A stretch of 45,659 bases of DNA, from contig CAJXOJ010000018.1 of the NCBI GenBank assembly GCA_913057515.1, forward strand, positions 1 to 45,659, given 5' to 3'. The notes beneath the pieces were generated by a model. The model was given only the letters and a program-made list of their open reading frames with translations, had not been told where the DNA came from and did no database searches. A program made the translations under genes and the position numbers. Origin of the DNA: an uncultured Cycloclasticus sp. GTDB taxonomy: Bacteria > Pseudomonadota > Gammaproteobacteria > Methylococcales > Cycloclasticaceae. Positions 19,760 to 30,300 of the stretch are shown here, piece after piece (the stretch's first letter is position 1; every line of letters starts with the position of its first letter).

Positions 19760-20750
19760 TCGTTTTCTCTTTAATCAGTGATAACAGCGCCAACCCAAAT
19801 TTCTCAGTCATTTGCGCCTTAATCGGTACATACCAGTGCTTATCTTTTGCCATATAAGTACATTTAACCGCATCTTTTTCAGTCATTAATATCTGTTTCT
19901 CATCATTAAAATTGATGTCCTTCTCAGAATATTTAAAATGGTCGGGAAAAATATGCGGCTCAACCGTCAACTTGAATTTTTTTAAATGCGAAAAAAAGCG
20001 CGAGGGATTACCTAAACCTGCAATCGCATGACAAGGTGCTGACCTAAAACTTTCCAAATTAAGCCGTTCAGTTTCATCTAGCAATTTAACCGCTTCATCA
20101 CCTTCTACCCTTAGGCTGTATTCACCTGCATTAGCCAAACCATTACAGATAATAAAATCCACAGACTTCAATCGTTCAACCGGCTCACGTAACGCTCCTG
20201 CAGGCAGTAAAAAACCATTACCATAACGACGCTCTCCATCAACTAACGCTATTTCAATATCACGTTGTAAAGCATAATGCTGAAGGCCATCATCTGAAAT
20301 AATAATATCGCATTGATGGCGATCAATTAGTGCTTGTGCACTATCGACCCGGTTTGGCCCAACAGCAACAGGGCAGCCTGTGCGCCTGGCCAACACTTTT
20401 GCTTCATCACCGACTACTCTCGAATCACTATCTGCACGCACCTGTTGCGGCCAACTTGAAGCAATTCCACCATATCCGCGACTGATAATACCCGGAGAAT
20501 AACCCGCAGATTTTAACAGTTCGGCCATCCATATCACCACAGGCGTCTTGCCAGTCCCACCGACCGTAATATTACCAACAACAATAACCGGCACACTTAC
20601 CCGTGTAGATTTTATCCAACCCTTTTTGTAGGATAAAACACGTAGCTTAACAATCAAGCCAAACAGCCATGACAATGGAACAAACAATAATGCGACCAAG
20701 CGTTGCCCGTACCACATAGTATCGAAAAATCGACTTACTTTATGACTCAT
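19752..20750 (-). CDS. lpxK: Tetraacyldisaccharide 4'-kinase
   Basis: Phosphorylates the 4' position of the lipid A disaccharide precursor at the inner face of the inner membrane. The 332 residues have an N-terminal membrane anchor (about 19-36) and a Walker A within GNITVGGTGKTP (59-70), typical of LpxK; SDDGLQHYAL and DFIICNG are further family motifs. It is located between exbD and ycaR-kdsB, so the operon joins lipid A, Kdo and a proton channel pair. Confidence 0.97.
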   Translation of the reverse strand: MSHKVSRFFDTMWYGQRLVALLFVPLSWLFGLIVKLRVLSYKKGWIKSTRVSVPVIVVGNITVGGTGKTPVVIWMAELLKSAGYSPGIISRGYGGIASSWPQQVRADSDSRVVGDEAKVLARRTGCPVAVGPNRVDSAQALIDRHQCDIIISDDGLQHYALQRDIEIALVDGERRYGNGFLLPAGALREPVERLKSVDFIICNGLANAGEYSLRVEGDEAVKLLDETERLNLESFRSAPCHAIAGLGNPSRFFSHLKKFKLTVEPHIFPDHFKYSEKDINFNDEKQILMTEKDAVKCTYMAKDKHWYVPIKAQMTEKFGLALLSLIKEKTNG

Positions 20751-20767
20751 TAAACTTAGGAACTGCC

Positions 20768-21187
20768 TTATTCTTTAGTTGGCGGCTCATTCGCAGCAAA
20801 AGTAATATTAACAAAACCCAGTTGACCCGCCGCATCCAAAACAGTCATCACTGATTGATGTGTCGCTTGAGCATCTGCACTAATTAATAAGGGTGGGTTT
20901 TCTTTATCGCCAGCTTCCTGCTTTAAGGCTTTTTTAATGGTCTCCAAACCCGAGTTAACCACTTCTTTTTGATTAATAAAAAAACGGTTTTCCGAGTCAA
21001 TACTGACTGTTAATGATTTAACTGCCTTTTTATGTTCACCTGATGCTTGCGGTAACTCAATTTTTAACTGCGTCTCTTGCTCAAATGTTGTCGTTACCAT
21101 AAAAAATATAAGCAGTAAAAAGACTACATCGATCAATGGGGTTAAATTCAGGTCGACATCATCAAGGGCTTTACGTTTGAAATTCAT
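20768..21187 (-). CDS. exbD: ExbD/TolR family biopolymer transport protein
   Basis: Partner of the ExbB/TolQ proton channel. The 139 residues show one transmembrane helix (about 15-34) with the proton-relay aspartate D20 in LTPLIDVVFLLLIFF, then a periplasmic domain. It lies 6 bp after exbB and 17 bp before lpxK. No tonB or tolA gene is adjacent. The two TonB-dependent receptors in this window could use this or another ExbBD pair; the sequence cannot decide. Confidence 0.93.
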   Translation of the reverse strand: MNFKRKALDDVDLNLTPLIDVVFLLLIFFMVTTTFEQETQLKIELPQASGEHKKAVKSLTVSIDSENRFFINQKEVVNSGLETIKKALKQEAGDKENPPLLISADAQATHQSVMTVLDAAGQLGFVNITFAANEPPTKE

Positions 21188-21193
21188 AACAAC

Positions 21194-21802
21194 TTACTCA
21201 CGATCCCCGTGCATCATTTCAACCAACTTTAACGCCTCAGTTTCCATCTGTATTACCAACTCATCCACCTTACCTCTAAAGTAGCGATAAAACATAAGTG
21301 ATGGAATAGCCACTGACATACCCGAAGCTGTTGTTATCAATGCTTGAGAGATACCACCGGCTAAAACAGCTGGATCACCCACACCACTTGCCATAATCGC
21401 AGAAAAGACATTGATCATACCGATAACGGTTCCTAGTAAACCCAACAATGGCGTAATCGATGCTATCGTACCTAATGAATTTAAGTACCTCTCAAGCTCG
21501 TGTGCAATTTGACGCCCCACCTCTTCAATACTCTCTTTCATAATCTCACGACCATGAGATTCATTCAGAATACCCGCCGCAAGAACTCGGCCAAGTGGCG
21601 AGCTATTCGACAAACTTTGTACTTTGCTTTTATCTAACTGCTTAGCTTTATGCAGCTTCCAAACCGAGGAAACTAGCTCCTTGGGTAGAATTTTTTTGCT
21701 ATTTAATGACCAAAAGCGCTCTCCAATGATTGCCAATGAAACAATCGAACACGCAACAATAGGAATCATTAACCAACCACCTTGTTCTAGTATTTCAAGC
21801 AC
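21194..21802 (-). CDS. exbB: MotA/TolQ/ExbB family proton channel
   Basis: Inner-membrane proton channel of 202 residues with three hydrophobic segments (about 12-30, 110-130 and 145-165) and the conserved LGLLGTVIGMINVF region. The start is GTG with AGAGGA a few bases upstream. It pairs with the downstream exbD and lies in the comEC-exbB-exbD-lpxK order known from Pseudomonas. Function in TonB-type energy transfer is a family inference; an LPS-linked role has also been proposed for such clusters. Confidence 0.93.
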   Translation of the reverse strand: MLEILEQGGWLMIPIVACSIVSLAIIGERFWSLNSKKILPKELVSSVWKLHKAKQLDKSKVQSLSNSSPLGRVLAAGILNESHGREIMKESIEEVGRQIAHELERYLNSLGTIASITPLLGLLGTVIGMINVFSAIMASGVGDPAVLAGGISQALITTASGMSVAIPSLMFYRYFRGKVDELVIQMETEALKLVEMMHGDRE

Positions 21803-21893
21803 AGCATCCTCTATTTCTAATAATTAACAATCTATTGTCATACTACTTTATTTTTAAACCCTAATCACCCTTCGATCTGAGTTAAAATAATAT

Positions 21894-24185
21894 TTAAGGT
21901 ACCCAGTTCCAAAACCTAGCAGAATCTTCTCGATAACTCCCCACTTCAATATTTAACCCATCAGAGAAACGAACAGTTAAAGCGCCATGCGTAGCCGTAT
22001 CAAACCCCTTAATATGTTGACTTATATACCTACCGACAACTTGTTGCTTTGGAAACCCGAAGCGGTTTCTATAGCCGACTGGAAATAGCACATACCGAGG
22101 ATTGACTGCTTTAATAAACTGTATCGTTGATGACGTTTTACTTCCATGATGTGGCGCAATTAACACGTCCGCCTTAAGTTGCTTCCTCTTATACTGTAGC
22201 AATGACTGCTCGGTACCTTTTTCAATATCTCCAGGCAGTAAAACACTACCATTCGCTGAACTAACCTTTAATACACATGAGGCTTCATTACCTTCAAATA
22301 AAGTATTCTGACCCGGGCTCAAAAACTCAAACTTAACGCCGTCCAATTTCCAATCAATACCTTCTTCGCATGGTAGTGGCTTATACCCTTGAAAAAGCTC
22401 GGGGACACTGGTCACTAAATGATTAACAGGAACATTCGTTAGCAAGGTTTTTGCACCGCCAGCATGGTCATTATCTCCGTGACTGATAATTAACCTATCT
22501 ATCCGCTTAATCCCTTCTCCTTTTAAGTAAGGCAGTATAACCAGTAAAGCTATATCACTTTTTGCGCTATATTTAGCACCCGTATCAAACACTAAGGTAT
22601 TTTCAGCCGTCTGTATCACTGCAGACAAGCCTTGACCAACATCCAACAACACGAGTTTGAACTCCCCCAGACTCAACTCATTAGGCTGATTTGGAAACAA
22701 TAAAGGCAGAAAAAGCAAACAGGCGACTGGTTTATAAAATAAACCCTTCGGTAACAGCAACAAGACCACCCCAATCATCGCTATAACACATGCAACTAAA
22801 GAAACGGATGGCAAACCCATCGAAGAGAAACTGATTTTTGATATTAGTTCTAAAAAATACCACAAAACATCAATTAGGTAAGCAACTAAGTTTAAAGCCA
22901 TCAAACCCAAATCAGCCTGGAATAACGCCAAGATCAATGCCACGAGTAACAAAGGCACAATAACAGTACTAACAAGCGGTACAGCTAGCACATTAGCGAA
23001 CGGTGAAAGCAACGACGTCTGTTGAAAAAAATACAACACCAAGGGACTCAAGCCTATAAAGACTGCCCATTGAATTTGAAATAACTGCCCGATGAATGCT
23101 GGTTTCTCTATTCTCCCAACGCCAGCATATAAAATAATGCCAACCGCTCCAAACGATAGCCAAAAACCCGCTGACATCGCGGCCAAAGGGTCAACAATTA
23201 ACACCACCAATAAAGCCAGTAAAATAATGTGCAGAGCTTGGTAGTGCCGCCGCCAAAATAGACCTCCTAATACCACGGAGACCATTATTAATGCTCGTTG
23301 AGTTGGCACAGAGAATCCCGCTAATGCTGCATACAAAATAGCAGATGATAGACTAGCTAGTATTGCGTACCTTGTTATATCTCTTCTTAAGAAAGGCAAT
23401 CGAAGCCCAAGCCAACGAAAAATGGTAAACACCAACGCGCTGATTAGGCCAATATGCAAGCCAGATATTGCAATCAAATGTGAGGTGCCTGTTTTACGAA
23501 ACACATCCCATTGCTGAGCACTTATATGACTCCTATCACCTAGTACTAGTGCTTTAATAACCCCCATCTGCTGATTACCGGCAAGCGTTACTTCTAAATA
23601 ATTTTTCAGTGATTCACGCCAATAACCAAAAGCCCACCCAGGAGCCGTGCTAAGGCGTTTATTACTATCGCTTGTTCGAACATAACCCGTGGCACCTATT
23701 TGATGCTGAAACAGCCATTTTTCGTAATCAAATCCATAAGGGTTTGATAAGCCATGCGGTTTTTTTAACTTAACTAAAAACTGCCACTTTTCACCAGAAC
23801 GCACTTGTTTGTTTAAATCATACCAACTTAACCTCACTTTACTGGGGAAAGCCAGGTCCTCTATTGGCGTTATGACCTCATCTATTTTAAATAAAAACTT
23901 TATTGAGCGAACACCTTGAACAGGCAAATCAATCACACGCCCACTGATTAATACCTCCTTAGATTCCAAACTATTATTCAGTTGCTTATTGTCTATCAAA
24001 GTAGCGTAAGCTGTTGCCCACACAAACCCAAATACAAAAAAGCTTAACCAGCGAGCCCACTTATAAACAACTGAGCCAGCTATCACGATGATACCTAAAG
24101 TTAATACAGACGGTAACGTTATTAACCATTGAACAGATACGATCCCTGCACAAAAAAATAGCGTTAATTTTTGAAAATTATTCAT
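21894..24185 (-). CDS. comEC: ComEC/Rec2 family DNA internalisation protein
   Basis: Inner-membrane channel for uptake of single-stranded DNA in natural transformation. The 763 residues include N-terminal membrane helices, the DUF4131 region, a competence domain with VLGDRSHISAQQWDVFRKTG and HLIAISGLHIGL, several further helices, and a C-terminal metallo-beta-lactamase-like domain with HGDNDHAGG (569-577) and LIAPHHGSKTS. Full length and intact, so transformation competence is plausible if type IV pili and ComEA exist elsewhere. Upstream of exbB on the same strand, 91 bp apart. Confidence 0.95.
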   Translation of the reverse strand: MNNFQKLTLFFCAGIVSVQWLITLPSVLTLGIIVIAGSVVYKWARWLSFFVFGFVWATAYATLIDNKQLNNSLESKEVLISGRVIDLPVQGVRSIKFLFKIDEVITPIEDLAFPSKVRLSWYDLNKQVRSGEKWQFLVKLKKPHGLSNPYGFDYEKWLFQHQIGATGYVRTSDSNKRLSTAPGWAFGYWRESLKNYLEVTLAGNQQMGVIKALVLGDRSHISAQQWDVFRKTGTSHLIAISGLHIGLISALVFTIFRWLGLRLPFLRRDITRYAILASLSSAILYAALAGFSVPTQRALIMVSVVLGGLFWRRHYQALHIILLALLVVLIVDPLAAMSAGFWLSFGAVGIILYAGVGRIEKPAFIGQLFQIQWAVFIGLSPLVLYFFQQTSLLSPFANVLAVPLVSTVIVPLLLVALILALFQADLGLMALNLVAYLIDVLWYFLELISKISFSSMGLPSVSLVACVIAMIGVVLLLLPKGLFYKPVACLLFLPLLFPNQPNELSLGEFKLVLLDVGQGLSAVIQTAENTLVFDTGAKYSAKSDIALLVILPYLKGEGIKRIDRLIISHGDNDHAGGAKTLLTNVPVNHLVTSVPELFQGYKPLPCEEGIDWKLDGVKFEFLSPGQNTLFEGNEASCVLKVSSANGSVLLPGDIEKGTEQSLLQYKRKQLKADVLIAPHHGSKTSSTIQFIKAVNPRYVLFPVGYRNRFGFPKQQVVGRYISQHIKGFDTATHGALTVRFSDGLNIEVGSYREDSARFWNWVP

Positions 24186-24298
24186 TTAGCTGCATCCATG
24201 CTCTGCTACACTTAACCCGGTTATCTAGTGAACCGATAAAGCCTTTTATAGTTGTACCTCAGCTACCCTTAAAGTATTAAAACGTTAATTCGATCAAC

Positions 24299-24802
24299 AT
24301 GCCAAAAAGATTTATTAAAAAATATTTTCCTGACACAGGCAAAATTAAGGAGCATAAGCACCTCAAGATATTTGGCACCCTGTTACATAACCAAAACTTA
24401 TGGCACCTAAACCGCCGTTCCTTTGCAGGCGCTATTGCTACCGGCCTATTTATCGCCTTTATACCTCTTCCCACGCAAATGCTGATTGCCGCAGCAGCGG
24501 CCATTGTCTTACACGTGAACTTGCCTGTTGCTGTTGCGACAGTTTGGATCACTAACCCCGTAACGATGGCCCCTATTTTTTATGCCGCGTACTCAGTCGG
24601 CGCAAGCCTGATGGAAGTGCCCGCCGACGCGCAACAATTTGCATTTTCTCTTCACTCTATTCTCGACACCTTGGGCACTAGGTGGAAACCATTTTTACTG
24701 GGTTGTTTTATACTCGGTTCAGCCGCATCCGCTGTGGGGTATGTGATAGCAAGGGGTGTGTGGAGGTGGTTGATAATAAGAAAGTGGCTAGCCCGTCAAT
24801 AA
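24299..24802 (+). CDS. DUF2062 domain membrane protein
   Basis: A 167-residue protein of unknown function with a basic N-terminus ([11 protein letters not shown]) and two to three hydrophobic helices (about 45-85 and 130-155). The stretch [20 protein letters not shown] followed by [20 protein letters not shown] is the DUF2062 signature. In Pseudomonas-type genomes this gene sits between comEC and the lol genes, as here. Its 3' end overlaps the convergent lolD by 15 bp. Confidence 0.88.
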   Translation: MPKRFIKKYFPDTGKIKEHKHLKIFGTLLHNQNLWHLNRRSFAGAIATGLFIAFIPLPTQMLIAAAAAIVLHVNLPVAVATVWITNPVTMAPIFYAAYSVGASLMEVPADAQQFAFSLHSILDTLGTRWKPFLLGCFILGSAASAVGYVIARGVWRWLIIRKWLARQ

Positions 24803-25468
24803 GCCATCATCAAGTGTCAGCACTTTATCCATTTTATTCGCCAAATCATAATCATGAGTCACCAGCAATAAACTAATATTCAAACGTTGATTTAACGCCA
24901 ACATTAATTCATAAATTTGTTCAGCAGTTTTTTTATCCAAGTTACCCGTTGGCTCATCAGCTAGAACACACTTGGGCTTTGTGACTAAAGCGCGTGCAAT
25001 GGCTACTCGCTGTCTTTCACCACCTGATAATTCAGCATATCGATGCTCCACCCTGTGTTCCAAACCAACTTGGCTCAACATATCGAATGCTTGCTCTTTA
25101 GCAAAGCCAACAGAGTCTCCGCCAATTAATAACGGCATAGCGACATTTTCCAAGGCACTAAACTCGGCTAATAAGTGATGAAACTGATACACAAAACCCA
25201 AGCTCTTATTACGTACTAATGACCGTTCAATTTCCGTTAACTCAGCTAGGTTTTTTCCATCCATCACCACGCTACCGGCAGTCGGTTGATCCAAGCCGCC
25301 TAGCAAATGCAATAAGGTGCTTTTCCCTGAGCCGGAGGTCCCCATAATAGCCAAGCGCTCCCCTTGGTTAAGTTGCATATCAATCCCTTTTAACACCGGT
25401 ACAACTAACTGTTTTTCACCAAACGTTTTGGTTAGCCCAGAACAACTTAAAAATGGCTTATCACTCAT
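24788..25468 (-). CDS. lolD: Lipoprotein-releasing ABC transporter ATPase LolD
   Basis: ATPase that drives extraction of outer-membrane lipoproteins from the inner membrane to LolA. The 226 residues contain Walker A GTSGSGKS (43-50), Q95, the signature LSGGERQ (147-153), Walker B with D171-E172 ([10 protein letters not shown]) and the H-loop H205. It overlaps the permease gene by 8 bp. The next gene is DUF2062 on the other strand, so no second permease follows. Confidence 0.97.
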   Translation of the reverse strand: MSDKPFLSCSGLTKTFGEKQLVVPVLKGIDMQLNQGERLAIMGTSGSGKSTLLHLLGGLDQPTAGSVVMDGKNLAELTEIERSLVRNKSLGFVYQFHHLLAEFSALENVAMPLLIGGDSVGFAKEQAFDMLSQVGLEHRVEHRYAELSGGERQRVAIARALVTKPKCVLADEPTGNLDKKTAEQIYELMLALNQRLNISLLLVTHDYDLANKMDKVLTLDDGLLTG

Positions 25469-26708
25469 AACGTAACGCCTCCGCCGGATTCACTCGCGAG
25501 GCTTTCCAGGCTGGGTAAATGGTTGAAAAAAAAGACAAAAAGAAAGAATACGTCGCAATCGTTACCACATCCGACCAGACTAACTTTGAGGGTAACTCAC
25601 TAATGTAATAGATATCAGCTGGTAAAAACTGCACATGGAAGAACTGCTCTATCGTATGCACTATGGTTTCAACATTTAATGCTAAAGCAACACCCGATAG
25701 CACACCAAAAACCGTTCCAACTAAACCAATTAAAGTGCCTTGCACCATAAAAACACCCATCACAGAACGTGGTGTTAAACCAAGTGTTCTTAAAATAGCA
25801 ATTTCAGGTTGTTTATCTGTTACCACCATCACTAATGTAGACACAATATTAAACGCAGCAACGGCAACAATTAACATCAAGATAATAAACATTACCCGTT
25901 TTTCCGTTTTGATAGCCTTGAAAAAATTACTGTGCTCCATCGTCCAGTTGGAAATATTGTAATTGGGAGTTAATTTCTGTGCGATTTTATGGGTCACATA
26001 CGGCGCTTGAAACATATCTTTCAATTTTACTCTAAGCCCTGTTACACCTTGATTCAAACGTAATAACTTTGAGCCATCATCAAGGTGAATAAGTGCTAAA
26101 TTTCGGTCATATTCATACATCCCAACTTCAAACAAACCAATAACCGTAAAACGGCGTAAGCGTGGCAAAATACCCGCTGGAGTTGGCGTCACCTGTGGTG
26201 TTATAACCGTCACTTTATCACCTACTGAGACTCGAAGATAACGAGCCAACTCAGCTCCCAAAATAACGCCAAAGCCCGACGACTGCAGTTGATCTAGGCG
26301 ACCATCAATCATTTTCTCCGCGATATCAGAGACCGCGCCTTCTTTTTCAGGAAGAACTCCACGTAATAGGCTTCCACTAACGCGCTGATTCGCACTTAAC
26401 ATCACCTCAGCATTAACAAAGGGCGCCCAACCAGTCACATCGCCAATCTCGCTTAAATCGTGACCTAGCTCACTCCAATTATGTAGTGCATTTTGATATT
26501 CAGAAATAGTGACATGGGATGCCATTCCTAAAATTTTCTCACGGAGTTGCGCTTCAAAACCATTCATCACGGATAGAACGGTTATTAATGCCATCACGCC
26601 TAAAGCGACACCCAGCATAGAAGTCATACTAATAAATGATATAAAACCCGAGCGTTGTTTTGCTCGTGTATAGCGTAGGCCAATAAAAATTTCGATGGGT
26701 TTAAACAT
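25461..26708 (-). CDS. lolC: Lipoprotein-releasing ABC transporter permease (LolC/LolE or LolF type)
   Basis: Inner-membrane permease of 415 residues with the MacB/FtsX-like layout: TM helix near 21-45, a large periplasmic domain (about 46-265), then three helices (about 270-300, 315-345, 375-400). The opening [20 protein letters not shown] is typical of LolC/LolE. It overlaps lolD by 8 bp. Only one permease is encoded here where Pseudomonas has lolC-lolD-lolE, so it may be a LolF-type subunit that forms a homodimer. The gene symbol is therefore provisional. Confidence 0.92.
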   Translation of the reverse strand: MFKPIEIFIGLRYTRAKQRSGFISFISMTSMLGVALGVMALITVLSVMNGFEAQLREKILGMASHVTISEYQNALHNWSELGHDLSEIGDVTGWAPFVNAEVMLSANQRVSGSLLRGVLPEKEGAVSDIAEKMIDGRLDQLQSSGFGVILGAELARYLRVSVGDKVTVITPQVTPTPAGILPRLRRFTVIGLFEVGMYEYDRNLALIHLDDGSKLLRLNQGVTGLRVKLKDMFQAPYVTHKIAQKLTPNYNISNWTMEHSNFFKAIKTEKRVMFIILMLIVAVAAFNIVSTLVMVVTDKQPEIAILRTLGLTPRSVMGVFMVQGTLIGLVGTVFGVLSGVALALNVETIVHTIEQFFHVQFLPADIYYISELPSKLVWSDVVTIATYSFFLSFFSTIYPAWKASRVNPAEALRYE

Positions 26709-26822
26709 AGTGGCGAATTAGATCATACATTGATGCTTTTAGTCGATTTACTCTATACAGAATTATCAATATTTAAACTGAAAGTGATATATTGATGCTA
26801 GACAATAAATAAGGACATTAAC

Positions 26823-27125
26823 ATGACATTCCAAAAAATTATTTTAGCGAGCATTTTCTGTATTGTTACTTTTACAAGTAGTGCTGACGTTTTACTTATT
26901 GATGTAATACAAAAAGAACCCGTTAACAGTGCTAGTGGATTACTAAGGCCAAAAAATGGACAAACAATGGAGCATGTTAAATCTCAATTTGGTGAACCCA
27001 CTAAAGTTTACGCTACCATTGGCGAGCCTCCTATTACTCGTTGGAATTACAGCCAATTTTCTGTTTACTTTGAACATAATCTAGTGATTCATAGTGTTGT
27101 TAACAAGCCCAAAAAAGCGCCTTAA
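26823..27125 (+). CDS. Small exported protein of unknown function
   Basis: A 100-residue product with an N-terminal signal peptide (about 1-21, cleavage after SSA) and a short mature domain. The segment GQTMEHVKSQFGEPTKVYAT followed by a tryptophan/tyrosine-rich WNYSQFSVYFEHN resembles in outline the small BamE/OmlA-like fold, but I do not recognise a named family. There is no lipobox cysteine, so it should be soluble periplasmic. A Shine-Dalgarno (AAGGA) precedes the ATG. It is divergent from the lol genes. Confidence 0.75.
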   Translation: MTFQKIILASIFCIVTFTSSADVLLIDVIQKEPVNSASGLLRPKNGQTMEHVKSQFGEPTKVYATIGEPPITRWNYSQFSVYFEHNLVIHSVVNKPKKAP

Positions 27126-27266
27126 TTAAACTGTTTAGTTGGCTGCATAACACTGAGGTGTGCTCCATTAACCAGCTGGCTCAATAAACTTTTTGATATA
27201 CAAATTTGGCAGATACTTGGTTTATAGACAATTAAAGCAATATTCAGCCGGTACACGCTCTATTTT
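27126..27266 (+). other. Unassigned transcribed stretch before a strong terminator
   Basis: About 140 bp between the small exported protein gene and a strong terminator with no open frame of note. It is either a long 3' untranslated region or holds a small RNA. I see no tRNA-like fold and no confident promoter within it. Confidence 0.4.
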
Positions 27267-27301
27267 AAAGGGCCTGACTCATTCTTCGTCAGGCCCTTTT
27301 T
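27267..27301 (+). terminator. Strong intrinsic terminator upstream of mfd
   Basis: Perfect 12-bp GC-rich stem (arms 27267-27278 and 27288-27299, core GGGCCTGAC) with a 9-nt loop followed by a T run. It is 142 bp beyond the stop of the small exported protein gene and 84 bp before mfd. Confidence 0.93.
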
Positions 27302-27384
27302 AGTTAAATGAAATACACCCTCAGTTTTGTTTATGAGAAAATAATGCCTTTATCCTTCTCAATAGCTTTATACCTTCATCCGTT

Positions 27385-30300
27385 ATGCCAGAACTTCCAA
27401 AAAAATCCACGCAATCAGTCTCTTGGGGCGAATTCGATGGTTGTGCAGACGCACTCACTATTGCAAAAGCCGGTTTAGCATCAGAACAACTACTCGTTGT
27501 TATTTGTTCTGATACACAATCAGCGCTGCGTTTAGAACGTGAAATCCCGTTTTTTCTAACCGAAGCACTGCCTGTTATTCACTTTCCCGACTGGGAAGTT
27601 CTTCCTTACGATAGCTTTTCTCCGTTGAGTGAAATTATTTCTGATCGGCTAGCTACCCTATACCGCTTACAAACCTTGGATCGTGGCATTTTGATCGTAA
27701 CAGCTGCCTGTGTACTCCAACGGCTAGCACCTCGCGAACAGTTGCTTAATGAATGCTTTTCATTATCAACCAGCGACACATTGAACATAGAAAAGACCTG
27801 TTTAAACCTCGATAAAATAGGCTATCAACACGTACATTCTGTTCAGGAGTACGGCGAGTATTCAGTCCGTGGATCTATTTTGGACTTATTCCCCATGGGC
27901 AGCAAAAAACCCTACCGTATTGACTTGTTTGATGATGAAGTAGAATCCATTAGAACATTCGACACAGAAACCCAACGCTCCATCGATAAAGTTGATTCCA
28001 TTCAATTATTTCCTGCGCGAGAGTTCCCGATTAACGATAAAAGTATTCAACTTTTTCGCCAGCAATTTCGAGAAAAATTTCCTAATGTCTCCGATAAAAA
28101 CACCTTATACCAACAAGTTTCAAAAGGAAACATTCCAAACGGAATAGAAAACTACTTACCGTTATTCGTTGAACATACTGAGTCATTTTTTGATTATATT
28201 CCAACGGCTACCCTCATTTTACATAATGACACCAGCTTAGCTGCTGAACAGTTTGCCACTCAGGTCATTGAGCGTTTCACTCACCGGCAAACCGATATTG
28301 ATCGCCCAGCCTTGCGCCCTGAGTTGTTATTTCATGATGTTCAGAGCCTTAACAAACGCATCGCACAGTACCCTTCGGTTTCACTCCAAAGCAGCCTTCA
28401 CGAAACTGATAAAAAAGCACTGATAAACGTCGGCGATAAAGATCAACACCAACCCATATTAGAAATACTTAAGCAAGCCGATCATAAAACCTTATTTGTG
28501 GCTGAGTCTGCGGGGCACCGCGAATCGATGCTTAACCAGCTACATAAATTAAATATTCGCCCCACGCTGGTAGAAAGCTGGGCGCACTTTATTGAAAGTG
28601 AGCATTCACCCTGTATTGTGGTCGCCCCTATTGATGAAGGCTTAAGCTCATCCAATATCAGCCTTATTACAGAAAACAACCTATTCGGCACACGTGTTCA
28701 ACAACGCAGGCGCAGACGATCTTCATCTAGCCAACGGCTTGAAAATGTATTCAATAGCCTCGCCGACCTTGAAGTGGGCTCACCGGTCGTCCATCAAGAA
28801 CATGGGGTTGGTCGATACATTGGTTTAAAACACCTAGTTGTTGATGAGATTGAAACTGAATTCCTTACCTTAGAATACGCGAATAACGACAAGCTATACG
28901 TCCCCGTGTCTTCGCTCAATTTAATTGGCCGTTATATGGGCACACAAGGGGATACGGCCCCCTTACATCGACTGGGTAGTGACCAATGGGAAAAAGCTCG
29001 AAAAAAAGCACTTAAAAGAGCACGAGATGTCGCGGCTGAATTGCTGGATATTCATGCGAGGCGCGCCGCTAAACCAGGTCGGCCGATGGTCGTAGAATCA
29101 GCCGATTATGATAATTTTGCGCGTGCATTTCCATTTGAAGAAACTGATGACCAAGCAACTGCCATTGAACAAACGCTGCATGATATGAGCTTGGCTAAAC
29201 CCATGGACCGTGTGATCTGCGGTGATGTCGGCTTTGGAAAAACAGAAGTTGCTATGCGCGCTGCTTTTACCGCTGTTAACAATCATTACCAAACAGCTAT
29301 TTTAGTGCCAACAACGCTTCTCGCCCAACAACATTACCAAAATTTCTCCGACCGTTTTGCCGACTGGCCAATTCGCGTTGAAGTTCTCTCACGTTTCGTT
29401 AGCGCAAAGCAACAGGCTCAGATTATTGCCGACACAGCAGAGGGTAAAGTCGATATTTTAGTTGGCACGCATAAGCTTTTCCAAAAATCGATAAAATACA
29501 AAAACTTAGGGCTAGTGATTATTGATGAAGAGCAACGTTTTGGTGTTCGCCATAAAGAGCATTTTAAATCGATGCGCTCTGACGTTGATATGCTAACGCT
29601 CACCGCAACACCTATTCCACGAACACTCAACCAAGCCATGTCGGGGCTGCGCGATATTTCCATTATTGCAACACCACCACCTAACCGACATGCCATTGAA
29701 ACCTTTGTATCGGAATGGAATAGCGGCCTTATTCAAGAGGCTTTCCAGCGTGAAATACGTCGTGGCGGACAGTTGTTTGTCTTACATAATGATATTTCGA
29801 CAATGGATAGATTAATTCGAGATTTGGCTGAATTAGTCCCAGATGCTCAAATACAAAAAGCACATGGACAAATGCGTGAGAGCGAACTTGAGCAAATTAT
29901 GCTCGACTTCTACCACGCCCGATTCAATGTTCTGGTATCTACCACTATTATTGAAAATGGCATCGACCTCCCAAATGCCAACACGATTATTATTAACCGT
30001 GCCGATAAGCTTGGCTTATCTCAATTACATCAATTAAGAGGCCGCGTTGGGCGCTCACATCACCGTGCTTATGCGTACATGATCGTGCCGCCTGAAGGCG
30101 TTATGACTAACGATGCTAAAAAACGGATAGATGCCATTCAAAGCAGTGCCGACTTAGGTGCTGGTTTCAGCTTATCAACACACGATATGGAAATTCGTGG
30201 CGCGGGTGAATTACTGGGTGATAATCAAAGTGGAGAAATCCAAGAGATTGGCTTCACGCTGTACACAGAGCTACTTGATAACGCAGTTAATGCTATTAAA

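Noticed and set aside
20768-21802. Dedicated ExbBD energiser for the TonB receptors at 38-42 kb
   Set aside because: The two loci are 17 kb apart and exbB-exbD belongs to the conserved comEC-lpxK block, so a specific link is not supported.
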